From Demequina gelatinilytica (lineage in GTDB: Bacteria > Actinomycetota > Actinomycetes > Actinomycetales > Demequinaceae), in assembly GCF_000971115.1 (NCBI RefSeq), contig NZ_BBLV01000006.1:124001-188000 (forward strand): a DNA stretch of 64,000 nt, given 5' to 3'. Under the pieces are notes generated by a model. It searched no databases. It was not told the DNA's origin and saw only the letters and a list, made by a program, of their open reading frames with translations. Both the position numbers and the translations under genes were made by a program. Positions within the stretch are counted from its first letter, which is position 1. Each line of letters opens with the position of its first letter. Positions 17,572-26,344 of this stretch are shown here, piece after piece.

Positions 17572-17645
17572 GCAAGCGCTTACCCCGACGCATCGTGCAC
17601 GTTCTTGCGGCGGAACGTGCAGCGAGCGTCGGGGTAAACGCTTGC
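17572..17645. repeat. nested hairpin repeat, family B copy 1
   Basis: Outer arms of 20 bp with one mismatch (GCAAGCGCTTACCCCGACGC), a 4x4 internal loop (ATCG/GCGA), an inner 9-bp perfect stem TGCACGTTC/GAACGTGCA and an 8-nt loop. It lies between convergent genes. The related copy is at 33313-33386. Confidence 0.8.
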
Positions 17646-17677
17646 GCCCCGGAAGGGGCTGAGGATGGCGGTGGCGG

Positions 17678-18865
17678 TTACTCGCCGCCCTCGCTCAGCG
17701 TGACCTCGATGGGCGTGAAGTCCTCACCCATGACGTCCACGCCCTCGGCCTTGAGCTCCTCGAGCGCCGCGTCCACGTACTCGTTGGAGTACGCGGTCTC
17801 CGGCGGGTCGGCCGTGATGATGGTCGCGCCCTCGGGGTTGACCGTCTCGAGCGCGAGGCTCACCGTCTGCTCCCACTGGTCCTCGTTGATGTGACCCACG
17901 CCCGCGGTGGACGGGAAGATCAGCTTGTTGACCTCGTTGGTCATCCACAGCTGGTGCGAGGTGCCGAGCGTGGAGCCCGCCGCCGTCACGATGTCCGCCG
18001 CCGCCTCCGGGTTGTCCTTCGCGTAGATGCAGCCCTCGATGGTGCCCTTGATGAACTTGGTGGTGGTGGCCGCGTAGTCCTCGTCGGACGCGAGACGCTC
18101 GGAGTCCGCCCAGATGGCGTCCTGGAGCATCGCGGTGCCCTCCTCGTTCCAGTCGATGACCACCAGGTCCTCCGGCGTGTAGAGCTCGCCGGTCTCCGGG
18201 TTCACGGTCTCGAGGACCTGGGCGTACTCGTTGTACGTCATGGCCTGCGCCGCGTCGATGTCGCCCGCGATGAAGGCGTTCATGTCGAAGGCCTGCTGGA
18301 CCGTCGCGCCGCCCGGGAGGTCCGCGAGCGTGACGCCGTTGGCCTGCATGCCGGCGATGAGCTCCCACTCGTTGCCGTAGCCCCACGAGCCGACCGCCTT
18401 GCCCGCGAGGTCCGCAGCGGACGTGATGCCCGAGTCCGCGAACGCGACCTGCGTGGTGCCCGAACGCTCGAAGATCTGCGCGACGTCGGTGACCTTCGCA
18501 CCCTGCTCGATCGCGCCGAGCACCTTGGGCACCCAGGAGATCGCGAAGTCGGCGCCGCCCGACGTGAGGACGTCGATGGGCACGATGTCCACCGCGCCCG
18601 GAAGGATCGTCACGTCGAGGCCCTCGTCCTCGTAGTAGCCCTGATCGGCCGCCGCGTAGTAGCAGGCGAACTGCGCCTGCGTGAGCCACTGGAGCTGCAC
18701 CGAGACCGGCGTGAGCTCGGCGGGCGCCTCCGCGCCCGTGGTCGCGTCGCCGCCGGTGGCCGCCGGCTCCGCCTCATCCGATGAACAGCCGGTGAGCGTG
18801 AGCGCGCCGAGCGCCGCCGCCGTGAACGCGGCCGCGCGCGCGCCGCGAGTTGCGATGAATGCCAT
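17678..18865 (-). CDS. NMT1/THI5-like ABC substrate-binding lipoprotein
   Basis: Extracytoplasmic binding lipoprotein (395 residues) with 'LTLTGC' lipobox (Cys27) and the NMT1/THI5-like fold seen in binding proteins for pyrimidine-type compounds: 'VQLQWLTQAQFACYYAAADQGYY' near residue 58 carries the substrate-loop pattern (quoted part 'QLQWLTQAQFACYYAA'), then 'GAVDIVPIDVLTSGGADFAISW'-type strands. It is the last gene of the seven-gene pyrimidine operon, behind its two permeases and ATPase. The likely cargo is a pyrimidine, a hydantoin-like ring or a thiamine-derived pyrimidine; the adjacent thiamine locus is on the other strand and separately controlled. Confidence 0.85.
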   Translation of the reverse strand: MAFIATRGARAAAFTAAALGALTLTGCSSDEAEPAATGGDATTGAEAPAELTPVSVQLQWLTQAQFACYYAAADQGYYEDEGLDVTILPGAVDIVPIDVLTSGGADFAISWVPKVLGAIEQGAKVTDVAQIFERSGTTQVAFADSGITSAADLAGKAVGSWGYGNEWELIAGMQANGVTLADLPGGATVQQAFDMNAFIAGDIDAAQAMTYNEYAQVLETVNPETGELYTPEDLVVIDWNEEGTAMLQDAIWADSERLASDEDYAATTTKFIKGTIEGCIYAKDNPEAAADIVTAAGSTLGTSHQLWMTNEVNKLIFPSTAGVGHINEDQWEQTVSLALETVNPEGATIITADPPETAYSNEYVDAALEELKAEGVDVMGEDFTPIEVTLSEGGE

Positions 18866-18931
18866 CTGTCCGTACCCCTCGTTCTCCCTGTGATGCCTTG
18901 CTGACCTGCTCGACCGCCCGCCGGCGGACGC

Positions 18932-19699
18932 CTATGACCCCCCGCGACGGCGTAGCGCCCAGGCCTCGATGCCTGCCGTCACGCCGTAGAAGAGCGCGCC
19001 GAGCAGCACGGCACCGAGCACATAGGCCCAGGCACCCGTGTAGTTGCTGCCCGCCGCTGCGGAGGTGATCGCCTTGCCCAGACCGTTCGCCGGGCCACCG
19101 AAGTACTCCGCGATGAGCGCCGAGATGACCGCGAGCGACGAGCCGATCTTGAGACCGTTGAGGACGTAGGGCACGGCTCCAGGGAGGAGGAGCAGGCGGT
19201 TGGCCTGCTCGGCCGTCGCGGCATAGGACCGCATGAGGTCACGATGCACGGGCTCCACCTGGCGAAGCCCGTTCAGCGTGTTGAGGTACATGGGGACGAA
19301 GACGGCGATGGCCGCGATGATCTGGCGGCCGGTGTGCGCGGCGGCGCCGAACATCGCGTAGAACACCGGCGCGAGCGCCACGATGGGGATGACCGCGAGT
19401 GCCGCGACCAGCGGGGCGAGCATCTGGGACATCACGCGCAACGCGTTGGCGAAGATCGCGACGATGATGCCCGTGAGCGCCCCCATCACGAGCCCGATGA
19501 GCGCGTTGAGCCCCGTCACCTTCGCCGCGTCGACGATGTGCGAGAAGGACTCGGTGAACGCGCCCGCGATGTCCGACGGGGACGGCACCAGGAACGGCTT
19601 GACCTCGAACGCGACCACCAGGAGCTGCCACAGCGCGATCGCGACGACGCCCAGCGCCACCGGGGCGAGCATCGTGCGTGCCGTGGTCGCGCCCCTCAT
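18932..19699 (-). CDS. ABC transporter permease (pyrimidine operon)
   Basis: Membrane subunit of 255 residues with about six helices and a MetI-like inner-membrane fold; the ABC-coupling loop is near 'RSYAATAEQANRLLLLPGAVPYV'(quoted in part: 'RSYAATAEQANRLLLLP'). It belongs to the SsuC/TauC/ThiX type that pairs with NMT1-like binding proteins. The ATG at 19699 overlaps the ATPase stop codon as ATGA. The operon has two different permease genes, so the importer probably contains a heterodimeric channel. Confidence 0.88.
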   Translation of the reverse strand: MRGATTARTMLAPVALGVVAIALWQLLVVAFEVKPFLVPSPSDIAGAFTESFSHIVDAAKVTGLNALIGLVMGALTGIIVAIFANALRVMSQMLAPLVAALAVIPIVALAPVFYAMFGAAAHTGRQIIAAIAVFVPMYLNTLNGLRQVEPVHRDLMRSYAATAEQANRLLLLPGAVPYVLNGLKIGSSLAVISALIAEYFGGPANGLGKAITSAAAGSNYTGAWAYVLGAVLLGALFYGVTAGIEAWALRRRGGS

Positions 19700-20502
19700 C
19701 GGTTCTCGACCCCCCGCGGACCGTCGGCGACGCCGCCGTGCAGCGCGGAGCGCACCGCGGTGACGCCCTCGTAGAACGCCGCGTCCTCGCGCAGCTCCTC
19801 GTCGCGCGAGGAGAAGCTGAGGTCGATGATGTCCGTGATGCGGCCAGGCCGCGGCGACATCACCACCACGCGGTCCGAGAGGAACACCGCCTCCGGGATC
19901 GAGTGGGTCACGAAGATCACGGCGGCGCCGGTCTCCTGGCACAGCGCGACCAGCTCGTTCTGCATGTGCTCGCGCGTCATCTCGTCGAGCGCCCCGAAGG
20001 GTTCGTCCATGAGGAGCAGCCGGGGCCGCTCCGCCATGGACCGCGCGATCGCGACGCGCTGCTTCATGCCGCCCGAGAGCTGGTCGGGGTGGTGATCCGC
20101 GAAGTCCTCGAGGCCGATCAGCGCGAGCAGCTCGTCCGAGCGCTCCTTGCGGGCGCGGGCCTCCACGCCGTGGATCTCGAGCGGAAGCTCGATGTTCGCG
20201 CGGACGGTCCGCCACGGGAGCAGGCCGGCCTGCTGGAAGGCGATGCCGTAGTCCTGATCCTTGCGCGCCTGCTCGACGCTCTTGCCGAACACGCTGATCT
20301 CGCCGCCGGTGACCCCGTCGAGGTCCGCGACGAGGCGCATGAGCGTGCTCTTGCCGCATCCCGAGGGCCCGATCAGCGACACGAACTCGCCGGCGGCGAC
20401 CTCGAGGCTGACGTCGGACAACGCGTGGACCTCCCCGCCCTTGCGGGTGCGGAAGACCTTGTCGACGCCCGAGATGGTGACGGCGGCGCGGGTGGCGCTC
20501 AT
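19696..20502 (-). CDS. ABC transporter ATPase (pyrimidine operon)
   Basis: Energy-coupling subunit of 268 residues, SsuB/TauB/ThiZ-like. It has Walker A 'GPSGCGKST' near residue 44, Q-loop 'FQQAGLLPWRTV', signature 'LSGGMKQRVAIARSM' and Walker B 'LLLMDEPFGALDEMT'. Both ends overlap neighbouring permease genes by 4 nt (ATGA), so it is translated together with them. The start at 20502 is set by that overlap and by the beginning of the ABC fold ('VTISGVDKVFRT'). Confidence 0.92.
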   Translation of the reverse strand: MSATRAAVTISGVDKVFRTRKGGEVHALSDVSLEVAAGEFVSLIGPSGCGKSTLMRLVADLDGVTGGEISVFGKSVEQARKDQDYGIAFQQAGLLPWRTVRANIELPLEIHGVEARARKERSDELLALIGLEDFADHHPDQLSGGMKQRVAIARSMAERPRLLLMDEPFGALDEMTREHMQNELVALCQETGAAVIFVTHSIPEAVFLSDRVVVMSPRPGRITDIIDLSFSSRDEELREDAAFYEGVTAVRSALHGGVADGPRGVENR

Positions 20503-21386
20503 GCGGGGACCTCTCCTCTCCTGAACCGCCCGAGACCGCGCCCGAGCAGCGCGACGAGCCCCGCGGACAGCAGCCCGATGAGCACGGCGCCGAAGATCGG
20601 GGCCCAGGTCTTGGCGGGGTCGCCGCTCGCGGTGGCGGCGAACTCGATGATCATGCGGCCGATGCCGCCGCCCAGGCCGATGCTGACCTCCGCCACCACG
20701 GTGCCGACCACGGCGTTCGCGGCGGCCAGCTTGAGCGCCGGCATGAGGTACGGGACCGAGGCGGGCAGGCGCAGCCGGACGAGCGTGGTCCACCAGCCCG
20801 CGGCATAGGCGTGGAACAGGTCGGTGTCGGCCTGCGGCGGCGACTTGAGCCCGCGCAGGGCGCTGATCGCGACGGGGAAGAACGCGAGGTAGGAGGCGAT
20901 CACCGCGACGGACATCCAGTTCTCCCACTGGAAGGAGCCCATGTGGATGTTGGTCCCCCAGCGCTTGACCAGCGGCGCGATCGCGATGAGCGGCACGGTC
21001 TGGCTCAGCACCACCCACGGGAGCACCGCGCTCTCCGCGGTCAGCCACCGCTGCATCAGCAGCGCGAGCAGCATCCCCGAGACGACGCCGAGCACCCACC
21101 CGAGCGCCGCGATGCCCAGCGAGAAGGCCGCGGCCTGCAGCACCGCCCACCACAGCGCATCGGCGCCGGCGGCACGGGTGACCGGCTCGAACAGCCGCGT
21201 CACCATGTCCCAGATGTGCGGCATCGCGATGTCGGTGGTGCGGGGCAGCACGGTGACGCTGCCGACCGTCACGCCGTCCTCCGGCGCGAGCGCCTTGTAG
21301 AGCTCCCAGAGCGCCGCGATGCCCAGGACGCCGACGACGCCCCAGACGATCGCCTGCGCCCTGGCCGTCCGCATCGTCCGCCTCAC
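20499..21386 (-). CDS. ABC transporter permease (pyrimidine operon), second
   Basis: Second membrane subunit, 295 residues, again with a MetI-like fold and a coupling loop 'AYAAGWWTTLVRLRLPASVPYL'(key part 'AAGWWTTLVRLRLPAS'). It is longer than its partner, with an extra periplasmic loop after the first helix. The GTG at 21386 overlaps the stop of the LLM gene as GTGA; an ATG 4 codons later (21374) has GAGG 6 nt upstream and is an equally good start. Together with 18932-19699 it forms the channel. Confidence 0.88.
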   Translation of the reverse strand: MRRTMRTARAQAIVWGVVGVLGIAALWELYKALAPEDGVTVGSVTVLPRTTDIAMPHIWDMVTRLFEPVTRAAGADALWWAVLQAAAFSLGIAALGWVLGVVSGMLLALLMQRWLTAESAVLPWVVLSQTVPLIAIAPLVKRWGTNIHMGSFQWENWMSVAVIASYLAFFPVAISALRGLKSPPQADTDLFHAYAAGWWTTLVRLRLPASVPYLMPALKLAAANAVVGTVVAEVSIGLGGGIGRMIIEFAATASGDPAKTWAPIFGAVLIGLLSAGLVALLGRGLGRFRRGEVPA

Positions 21387-22399
21387 ACCTTCGCCGTGAT
21401 CGCGTCCGTCAGCGCGGGGATGACAGTCTCGCCGTAGACGCGGAGCGTCTCCTCCTTGTTGTCGTGCTGGAGGTAGCCGGCGAACTGGGTGGCGCCCGCG
21501 TCACGGAGCTGCTCGAGCTTCGCGATGTGGTCCTCCGCGGTGCCGAGCACGCAGAAGCGGTCGACGATCTCGTCGGGCACGAACTCGGTGTGCGAGTTCC
21601 CCGCCCGGCCGTGCTCGTTGTAGTCGTAGCCCTGGCGGCCCTTGATGTAGTCCGACAGCGCCTGCGGGATCGCGCCCGAGTCGCCGTAGCGCTCGACGAT
21701 GTCCGCGACGTGGTTGCCCACCATCCCGCCGAACCAGCGGCACTGCTCGCGCATGTGCTCCCAGTCCTCGCCGATGTACATGGGCGCCGAGACGCAGAAG
21801 GTGAGGCTCTCGGGGTCGCGGCCGACCCCTTCCGCCGCCGCCTTGACCGAGTCGATCATCCAGCGCGCGATGTCCACGTCCGCGCACTGGAGGATGAAGC
21901 CGTCGCCCACCTCGCCCGCGGCCTTGAGCGCGAGCGGGCCGTAGGCCGCGACCCACACCTCGAGCGAGGAGGTGCGCGCCCACGGGAACTGGAGCTGCGC
22001 GCCCTTGTACTCGACGGAGCGGCAGTTCGCGAGCTCGCGGATCACGTGGATCGACTCGCGCATCTCACGCACCGTCACGGGCTTGCCGTTGGTGACACGC
22101 ACCGCGGAGTCGCCGCGCCCCATGCCGCACACCGTGCGGTTGCCGTACATCTCGTTGAGCGTCGCGAACACCGAGGCCGTGACGGTCCAGTCGCGGGTCG
22201 CGGGGTTGGTGACGAAGGGGCCGACCTTGATGCGGTCGGTCTGCGCGAGGATCGCGCTGTAGATGACGTACGGCTCCTGCCACAGCAGATGCGAGTCGAA
22301 CGTCCACGCGTAGCCGAAGCCATGCTCCTCCGCGAGCTTCGCCAGCGCGATGGTGCGCTGCGCGGGAGGGTTGGTCTGCAGCACCACTCCGAAGTCCAT
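21383..22399 (-). CDS. LLM-class flavin/F420-dependent oxidoreductase of the pyrimidine operon
   Basis: TIM-barrel oxidoreductase of the luciferase-like monooxygenase family, 338 residues ('MDFGVVLQTNPPAQRTIALA' N-terminus, 'RTVCGMGRGDSAVRV' near residue 91, 'EVWVAAYGPLALKAAGEVGDG' near 150). It resembles the LLM subfamily (TIGR03842-like) found beside dihydropyrimidinase genes. It lies 19 nt after dihydropyrimidinase and overlaps the permease gene. With F420 genes in the same window, deazaflavin F420 is a likely cofactor; FMN is possible. Its reaction is unknown. Because no dihydropyrimidine dehydrogenase is present, it is a candidate for the ring-reducing or a related side step. Confidence 0.85.
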   Translation of the reverse strand: MDFGVVLQTNPPAQRTIALAKLAEEHGFGYAWTFDSHLLWQEPYVIYSAILAQTDRIKVGPFVTNPATRDWTVTASVFATLNEMYGNRTVCGMGRGDSAVRVTNGKPVTVREMRESIHVIRELANCRSVEYKGAQLQFPWARTSSLEVWVAAYGPLALKAAGEVGDGFILQCADVDIARWMIDSVKAAAEGVGRDPESLTFCVSAPMYIGEDWEHMREQCRWFGGMVGNHVADIVERYGDSGAIPQALSDYIKGRQGYDYNEHGRAGNSHTEFVPDEIVDRFCVLGTAEDHIAKLEQLRDAGATQFAGYLQHDNKEETLRVYGETVIPALTDAITAKV

Positions 22400-22418
22400 G
22401 CCGGGGTCCTTTCTGGGC

Positions 22419-23855
22419 TCAGATGAGGTACTGGGACAGGCCGCGCTTGAGGAACTGCCCGTGACCCTTGACGCCGTGGAAGGTGTCGTCCTCGACGAGG
22501 ACGCGTCCGCGGGAGATGACCGTGTCGACCTTGCCGTCGATCTCGTACCCCTCCCATGCGGCGTGGTCCATGTTCATGTGGTGCTTCTTGTCGATGCCGA
22601 TCGACGTGTGGCCGTTCGGGTCGTAGATGACGATGTCCGCGTCGGCACCGGGCTGGATCACGCCCTTCCTGCCGTACATGCCGAACATGCGCGCCGGCGT
22701 GGTCGAGGTGAGCTCGACCCAGCGCTCGAGGGTGATCTGGCCCGTCACCACGCCCTGGTACATGAGGTCCATGCGGTGCTCGACGGAGCCGATGCCGTTG
22801 GGGATCTTGCGGAAGTCGCCCAGCCCGAGGTCCTTCTGGTCCTTCATGCAGAAGGGGCAGTGGTCCGTGGAGACCATCTGGAGGTCGTTGGTCCGCAGCG
22901 CCTGCCACATGTGATCCTGATGGCCCTCGGCGCGTGAGCGCACCGGGGTCGAGCACACGTACTTGGCGCCCTCGAAGTCGCCCCACTCCTCGCTGGTCGC
23001 GCCGAGCTGCTCCTCGAGCGACATGTAGAGGTACTGGGGGCAGGTCTCGCCGAACACGTTCTTGCCGTTGTCGCGCGCGGCGGCGAGCTGCGCGACCGCC
23101 TGCTTGGCGGAGACGTGCACCACGTACAGCGGGGCTCCGGTGATGTCGGAGAGCATGATCGCGCGATGCGTCGCCTCCTCCTCGGCCTGCCAGACGCGGG
23201 CGACGCCGTGGTAGTACGGCGAGGTCTTGCCCTGCTTGACCAGCTGCTCGGCGATCACGTCGATGACGGGGCCGTTCTCCGCGTGCATCATGGTCAGCAG
23301 GCCGTTGTCCGCGGCGACCTGCATGGCCTTGAGGATCTGCGCGTCGTCCGCGTAGAACACGCCCGGGTACGCCATGAACATCTTGTAGCTGGTGATGCCC
23401 TCGTCGATGAGCCACGGGAGCGCGGCGAGCGAGTCGTCGTCGACGCCGCCGACGATCTGGTGGAAGCCGTAGTCGACGTGGCAGTTGCCGGCGGCGAGCT
23501 CGTGCCACGCGGCGAGGCCGTCCTGCACCTTGCCGCCGTAGCTCTGGACGGCGAAGTCCACGATCGACGTGGTGCCTCCCCACGCCGCGGCGGCCGTGCC
23601 GGTCTCGAAGGTGTCCGAGGCCGAGGTGCCGCCGAACGGCAGCTGCATGTGGGTGTGGGCGTCGATGCCGCCCGGGATGACGTACTTGCCGGTCGCGTCG
23701 ATGACGCGGTCGACGGTGCTCGGGAGATCGGCACCCAGCGAGGTCGAGCCCGGCTGGAGCACGGCGACGATGGTCTCGCCGTCGACGAGCACGTCCGCGA
23801 GCACGCGGCCCGTGGCGGAGACGACGGTGCCGCCCTTGATCAGCGTGGTGGCCAT
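22419..23855 (-). CDS. hydA: dihydropyrimidinase / hydantoinase
   Basis: Zinc amidohydrolase opening the ring of dihydrouracil, dihydrothymine or hydantoins. The 478 residues show all the metal-site motifs: 'GGIDAHTHMQLPF' near residue 59 (HxH), the carboxylated lysine in 'ITSYKMFMAYPG' near 150, 'MMHAENG' near 183, 'YVVHVSAKQA' near 239 and 'STDHCPF' near 313. The ATG at 23855 has AAGGAGG 7 nt upstream; the ATG two codons earlier would be too close to it. It is 12 nt downstream of the beta-ureidopropionase gene, so the second and third steps of reductive pyrimidine breakdown are encoded back to back. Confidence 0.93.
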   Translation of the reverse strand: MATTLIKGGTVVSATGRVLADVLVDGETIVAVLQPGSTSLGADLPSTVDRVIDATGKYVIPGGIDAHTHMQLPFGGTSASDTFETGTAAAAWGGTTSIVDFAVQSYGGKVQDGLAAWHELAAGNCHVDYGFHQIVGGVDDDSLAALPWLIDEGITSYKMFMAYPGVFYADDAQILKAMQVAADNGLLTMMHAENGPVIDVIAEQLVKQGKTSPYYHGVARVWQAEEEATHRAIMLSDITGAPLYVVHVSAKQAVAQLAAARDNGKNVFGETCPQYLYMSLEEQLGATSEEWGDFEGAKYVCSTPVRSRAEGHQDHMWQALRTNDLQMVSTDHCPFCMKDQKDLGLGDFRKIPNGIGSVEHRMDLMYQGVVTGQITLERWVELTSTTPARMFGMYGRKGVIQPGADADIVIYDPNGHTSIGIDKKHHMNMDHAAWEGYEIDGKVDTVISRGRVLVEDDTFHGVKGHGQFLKRGLSQYLI

Positions 23856-23867
23856 GTGCATGCCTCC

Positions 23868-24716
23868 TTACGGCGCCGTGATCTCGTCGTACGTGTCGGG
23901 ACGGCGGTCGCGGTAGAACTGCCAGTCGTCGCGCATCTCCTGCACGAGCCCGAGGTCGAGGTCGCGGATGAGGATCTCCTCCGCCTCGCCCGAGCCGAGC
24001 TCGCCCACGTAGTTGCCGCGCGGGTCCACGATCTGCGAGGTGCCGTAGAAGTTCACGGCCTCGTCCCCGTACTCGTTGTCCTCGAGGCCCACGCGGTTGG
24101 GAGCGAGCACGAAGTAGCCGTTGGCGACGGCCGCTGCCGGCTGCTCGATCTCCCACAGACGGTTGGACAGCCCGGGCTTGGTCGCGTTGGGGTTGAAGGC
24201 GAGGTGCGCGCCGTTGAGGCCCAGCTCGCGCCACGCCTCGGGGAAGTGGCGGTCGTAGCAGATGATGACCCCGACCTTGCCGACCGCGGTGTCGAACACC
24301 GGGTACCCCATGTTGCCCGGACGGAAGTAGAACTTCTCCCAGAACTTCTCGACGTGCGGGATGTGGTTCTTGCGGTACTTGCCCAGGATGGTGCCGTCCG
24401 CATCCACCACCACGGCGGTGTTGTAGTAGACGCCGGTCTGCGCCTCCTCGTAGATCGGGAGGACCATCACCATCGACAGCTCCTTCGCGAGCGCCGCGAA
24501 GCGCTGCACGATGGGCCCGTCGGCCGGCTCGGCGAAGCGGTAGTACTTCTTGTCCTGGGTGATGCCGAAGTAGGGGCCGTAGAAGAGCTCCTGGAAGCAG
24601 ATGACCTGGGCGCCCTGCGCCGCGGCCGTCCGTGCGAACTGCTCGTGCTTGTCGAGCATGGACTCCTTGTCACCCGTCCACGTGGTCTGGGTGATGGCCG
24701 CCCTGATCACCGTCAT
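23868..24716 (-). CDS. beta-ureidopropionase-type nitrilase-superfamily amidohydrolase
   Basis: Carbon-nitrogen hydrolase, 282 residues, expected to convert N-carbamoyl-beta-alanine (or N-carbamoyl-amino acid) to the amino acid, CO2 and ammonia. The Glu-Lys-Cys triad is visible: Glu in 'CFQELFYGPYF' near residue 41, Lys in 'GKYRKNHIPH' near 115 and Cys in 'VIICYDRHFPEAWR' near 150. The ATG at 24716 follows GAGGAG and starts the conserved 'VIRAAITQT'; the longer in-frame version runs through the promoter region. It is the first gene of the operon, divergent from the MocR regulator. Confidence 0.92.
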   Translation of the reverse strand: MTVIRAAITQTTWTGDKESMLDKHEQFARTAAAQGAQVICFQELFYGPYFGITQDKKYYRFAEPADGPIVQRFAALAKELSMVMVLPIYEEAQTGVYYNTAVVVDADGTILGKYRKNHIPHVEKFWEKFYFRPGNMGYPVFDTAVGKVGVIICYDRHFPEAWRELGLNGAHLAFNPNATKPGLSNRLWEIEQPAAAVANGYFVLAPNRVGLEDNEYGDEAVNFYGTSQIVDPRGNYVGELGSGEAEEILIRDLDLGLVQEMRDDWQFYRDRRPDTYDEITAP

Positions 24717-24747
24717 GTCGTCTCCTCGCGCTCTTTCCGGTCCGATG

Positions 24748-24804
24748 CAGTGACTGTTACTGTCGCGATTGAACATTTCCCTTGGGTTACCTGCTGTAAC
24801 AGGT
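24748..24804. promoter_or_regulatory. divergent promoter region with paired inverted repeats (candidate MocR sites)
   Basis: Two imperfect palindromes, CAGTGACTGTTACTG (24748-24762) and ACCTGCTGTAACAGGT (24789-24804), share the half-site CTGTTAC in opposite orientation, about 41 bp apart between centres. They lie between the pyrimidine operon and the MocR gene. MocR-type regulators usually bind repeated sites in such gaps, so these are the best candidate operators; no footprint-type evidence is available from sequence alone. Confidence 0.5.
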
Positions 24805-24844
24805 TTATGAACGCTCACGCTCAGATCGGACGAAAGGGGAGCGG

Positions 24845-26242
24845 GTGGCACTGATCGACCGTCTGGCCAGCCAGATCGAGGAGCCGAGCCCGCAGGGCAT
24901 CGCCTCCGCCCTGTCGATGCTCATCCGTACGGGCGAGGTCGCGCCGCGCACGCGGCTGCCCACCGTGCGCGATGTCGCGAAGCGGCTCGAGGTGAGCCCC
25001 GGCACCGTGAGCGCCGCGTGGCACGGCCTGGTCGACGCGGGGCTCATCGAGGCGCGCGGGCGTGCCGGGTCCTACGTGCTCGAGCCGCGCACGCCGTGGC
25101 TCACCACGCGCTCGGGCCACCTCGCGGAGGTCGCGGCGGCCACGCCCCCCGGCGTCGAGCGCCTCGAGCTGGCGATCGGGATCCCCGATCCCCTCCTCCT
25201 GCCGGACATCACCGCGGCGCTCGAGCGCGTGGCACCCTCGCGGGCCGCCGTCGGCTCGTACCTCCAGCCGCCCCTGCTGCCCGAGCTCGAGGCGCCGTTG
25301 CGCGCGCTCTGGCCCGCGCCCGTCCAGGCCCTCACCGTGCTCGACGGCGTCATGGACGGCATCGAGCGCGCGCTGCGCTCCGTGGCGCGGTTCGGCGACC
25401 GCGTGATCGTGGAGACCCCGACCTTCCCCATGCTGCTCGACCTGCTCGAGCACCTCCACCTCATGGCGGTGCCCGTGCGCATGGACGCGCACGGGATCAT
25501 CCCCGCGAGCCTCGAGGCCGCGCTCGCCTCCCGCCCGGCCGCGGTGATCCTCCAGCCCCGGGCGCAGAACCCCACCGGCATCTCGATGACCGCATCGCGC
25601 GCCGACGAGCTCGCGGCGGTGCTCACCGGGCATCGCTACGGCCGCGATGCCGTCATCATCGAGGACGACCACACGGGCCTGGTGTCGGCGGCGCAGCCGG
25701 TGAGCCTCGGCGCGTGGATCCCGCAGCGCACGCTGCGCGTCGCCGGCTTCTCGAAGTCCCACGGCCCCGACCTGCGCATCGCGGCCCTCGGGGGACCCGC
25801 GAGCGCGATCGAGCGCATCGTCGGGTACCGCGTCCTGGGACCCGGGTGGACCTCCCGCCTGCTGCAGGCGATCCTCCACGACCTCCTCACCAGCCGCGCC
25901 ACGGTGCACGCGGTCGACCGCGCGCGCCATGCCTACTTCCTGCGCCAGCGCGAGCTCGCCGCATGCCTCACCGCCGCGGGGCTCGACGTCCCCCTCGCGG
26001 ACGGCCTCAACGCGTGGATCCCGGTGGCCGACGAGCACGCCGCGCGCATCACGCTGGCCGCGCACGGCATCAACGTGAGCCGCGGCAGCACGTTCGTGGT
26101 GCCCGCGGCGGTCGACACGGATGCACCCGGGCCGCACACCGGGGACCACATCCGTGTGAGCGTGGGGGCGCTGCGCGAGTCCGTCCCCACGGTCGCCGCG
26201 GCGATCGCAGCGGCGGCATCCGGGCGCGAAACATCGGGGTAA
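24845..26242 (+). CDS. MocR-type transcription regulator (GntR domain fused to aminotransferase-like domain)
   Basis: Regulator of 465 residues made of an N-terminal GntR winged helix (about 8-75; 'RLPTVRDVAKRLEVSPGTVSAAW') and a PLP-dependent aminotransferase fold (about 105-460). The PLP lysine is expected in 'AGFSKSHGPDLR' near residue 304; 'PRAQNPTGISM' near 238 and 'IIEDDHTGLV' near 272 are the usual fold markers. The GTG at 24845 has AAAGGGGAG upstream. It is divergent from the pyrimidine catabolic operon and likely its activator or repressor, sensing an amino-compound such as beta-alanine or a precursor through PLP; the effector is an inference. Confidence 0.92.
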   Translation: MALIDRLASQIEEPSPQGIASALSMLIRTGEVAPRTRLPTVRDVAKRLEVSPGTVSAAWHGLVDAGLIEARGRAGSYVLEPRTPWLTTRSGHLAEVAAATPPGVERLELAIGIPDPLLLPDITAALERVAPSRAAVGSYLQPPLLPELEAPLRALWPAPVQALTVLDGVMDGIERALRSVARFGDRVIVETPTFPMLLDLLEHLHLMAVPVRMDAHGIIPASLEAALASRPAAVILQPRAQNPTGISMTASRADELAAVLTGHRYGRDAVIIEDDHTGLVSAAQPVSLGAWIPQRTLRVAGFSKSHGPDLRIAALGGPASAIERIVGYRVLGPGWTSRLLQAILHDLLTSRATVHAVDRARHAYFLRQRELAACLTAAGLDVPLADGLNAWIPVADEHAARITLAAHGINVSRGSTFVVPAAVDTDAPGPHTGDHIRVSVGALRESVPTVAAAIAAAASGRETSG

Positions 26243-26344
26243 TGCCAGGTGATTAGCCTTCGCGCACACCTCGGGACGCTGCAGTCGAGGCCGTCCCGTC
26301 CCGGCGCGGCCACCCCCGAGCCGCACATCTCCTCAGGAGGACCC

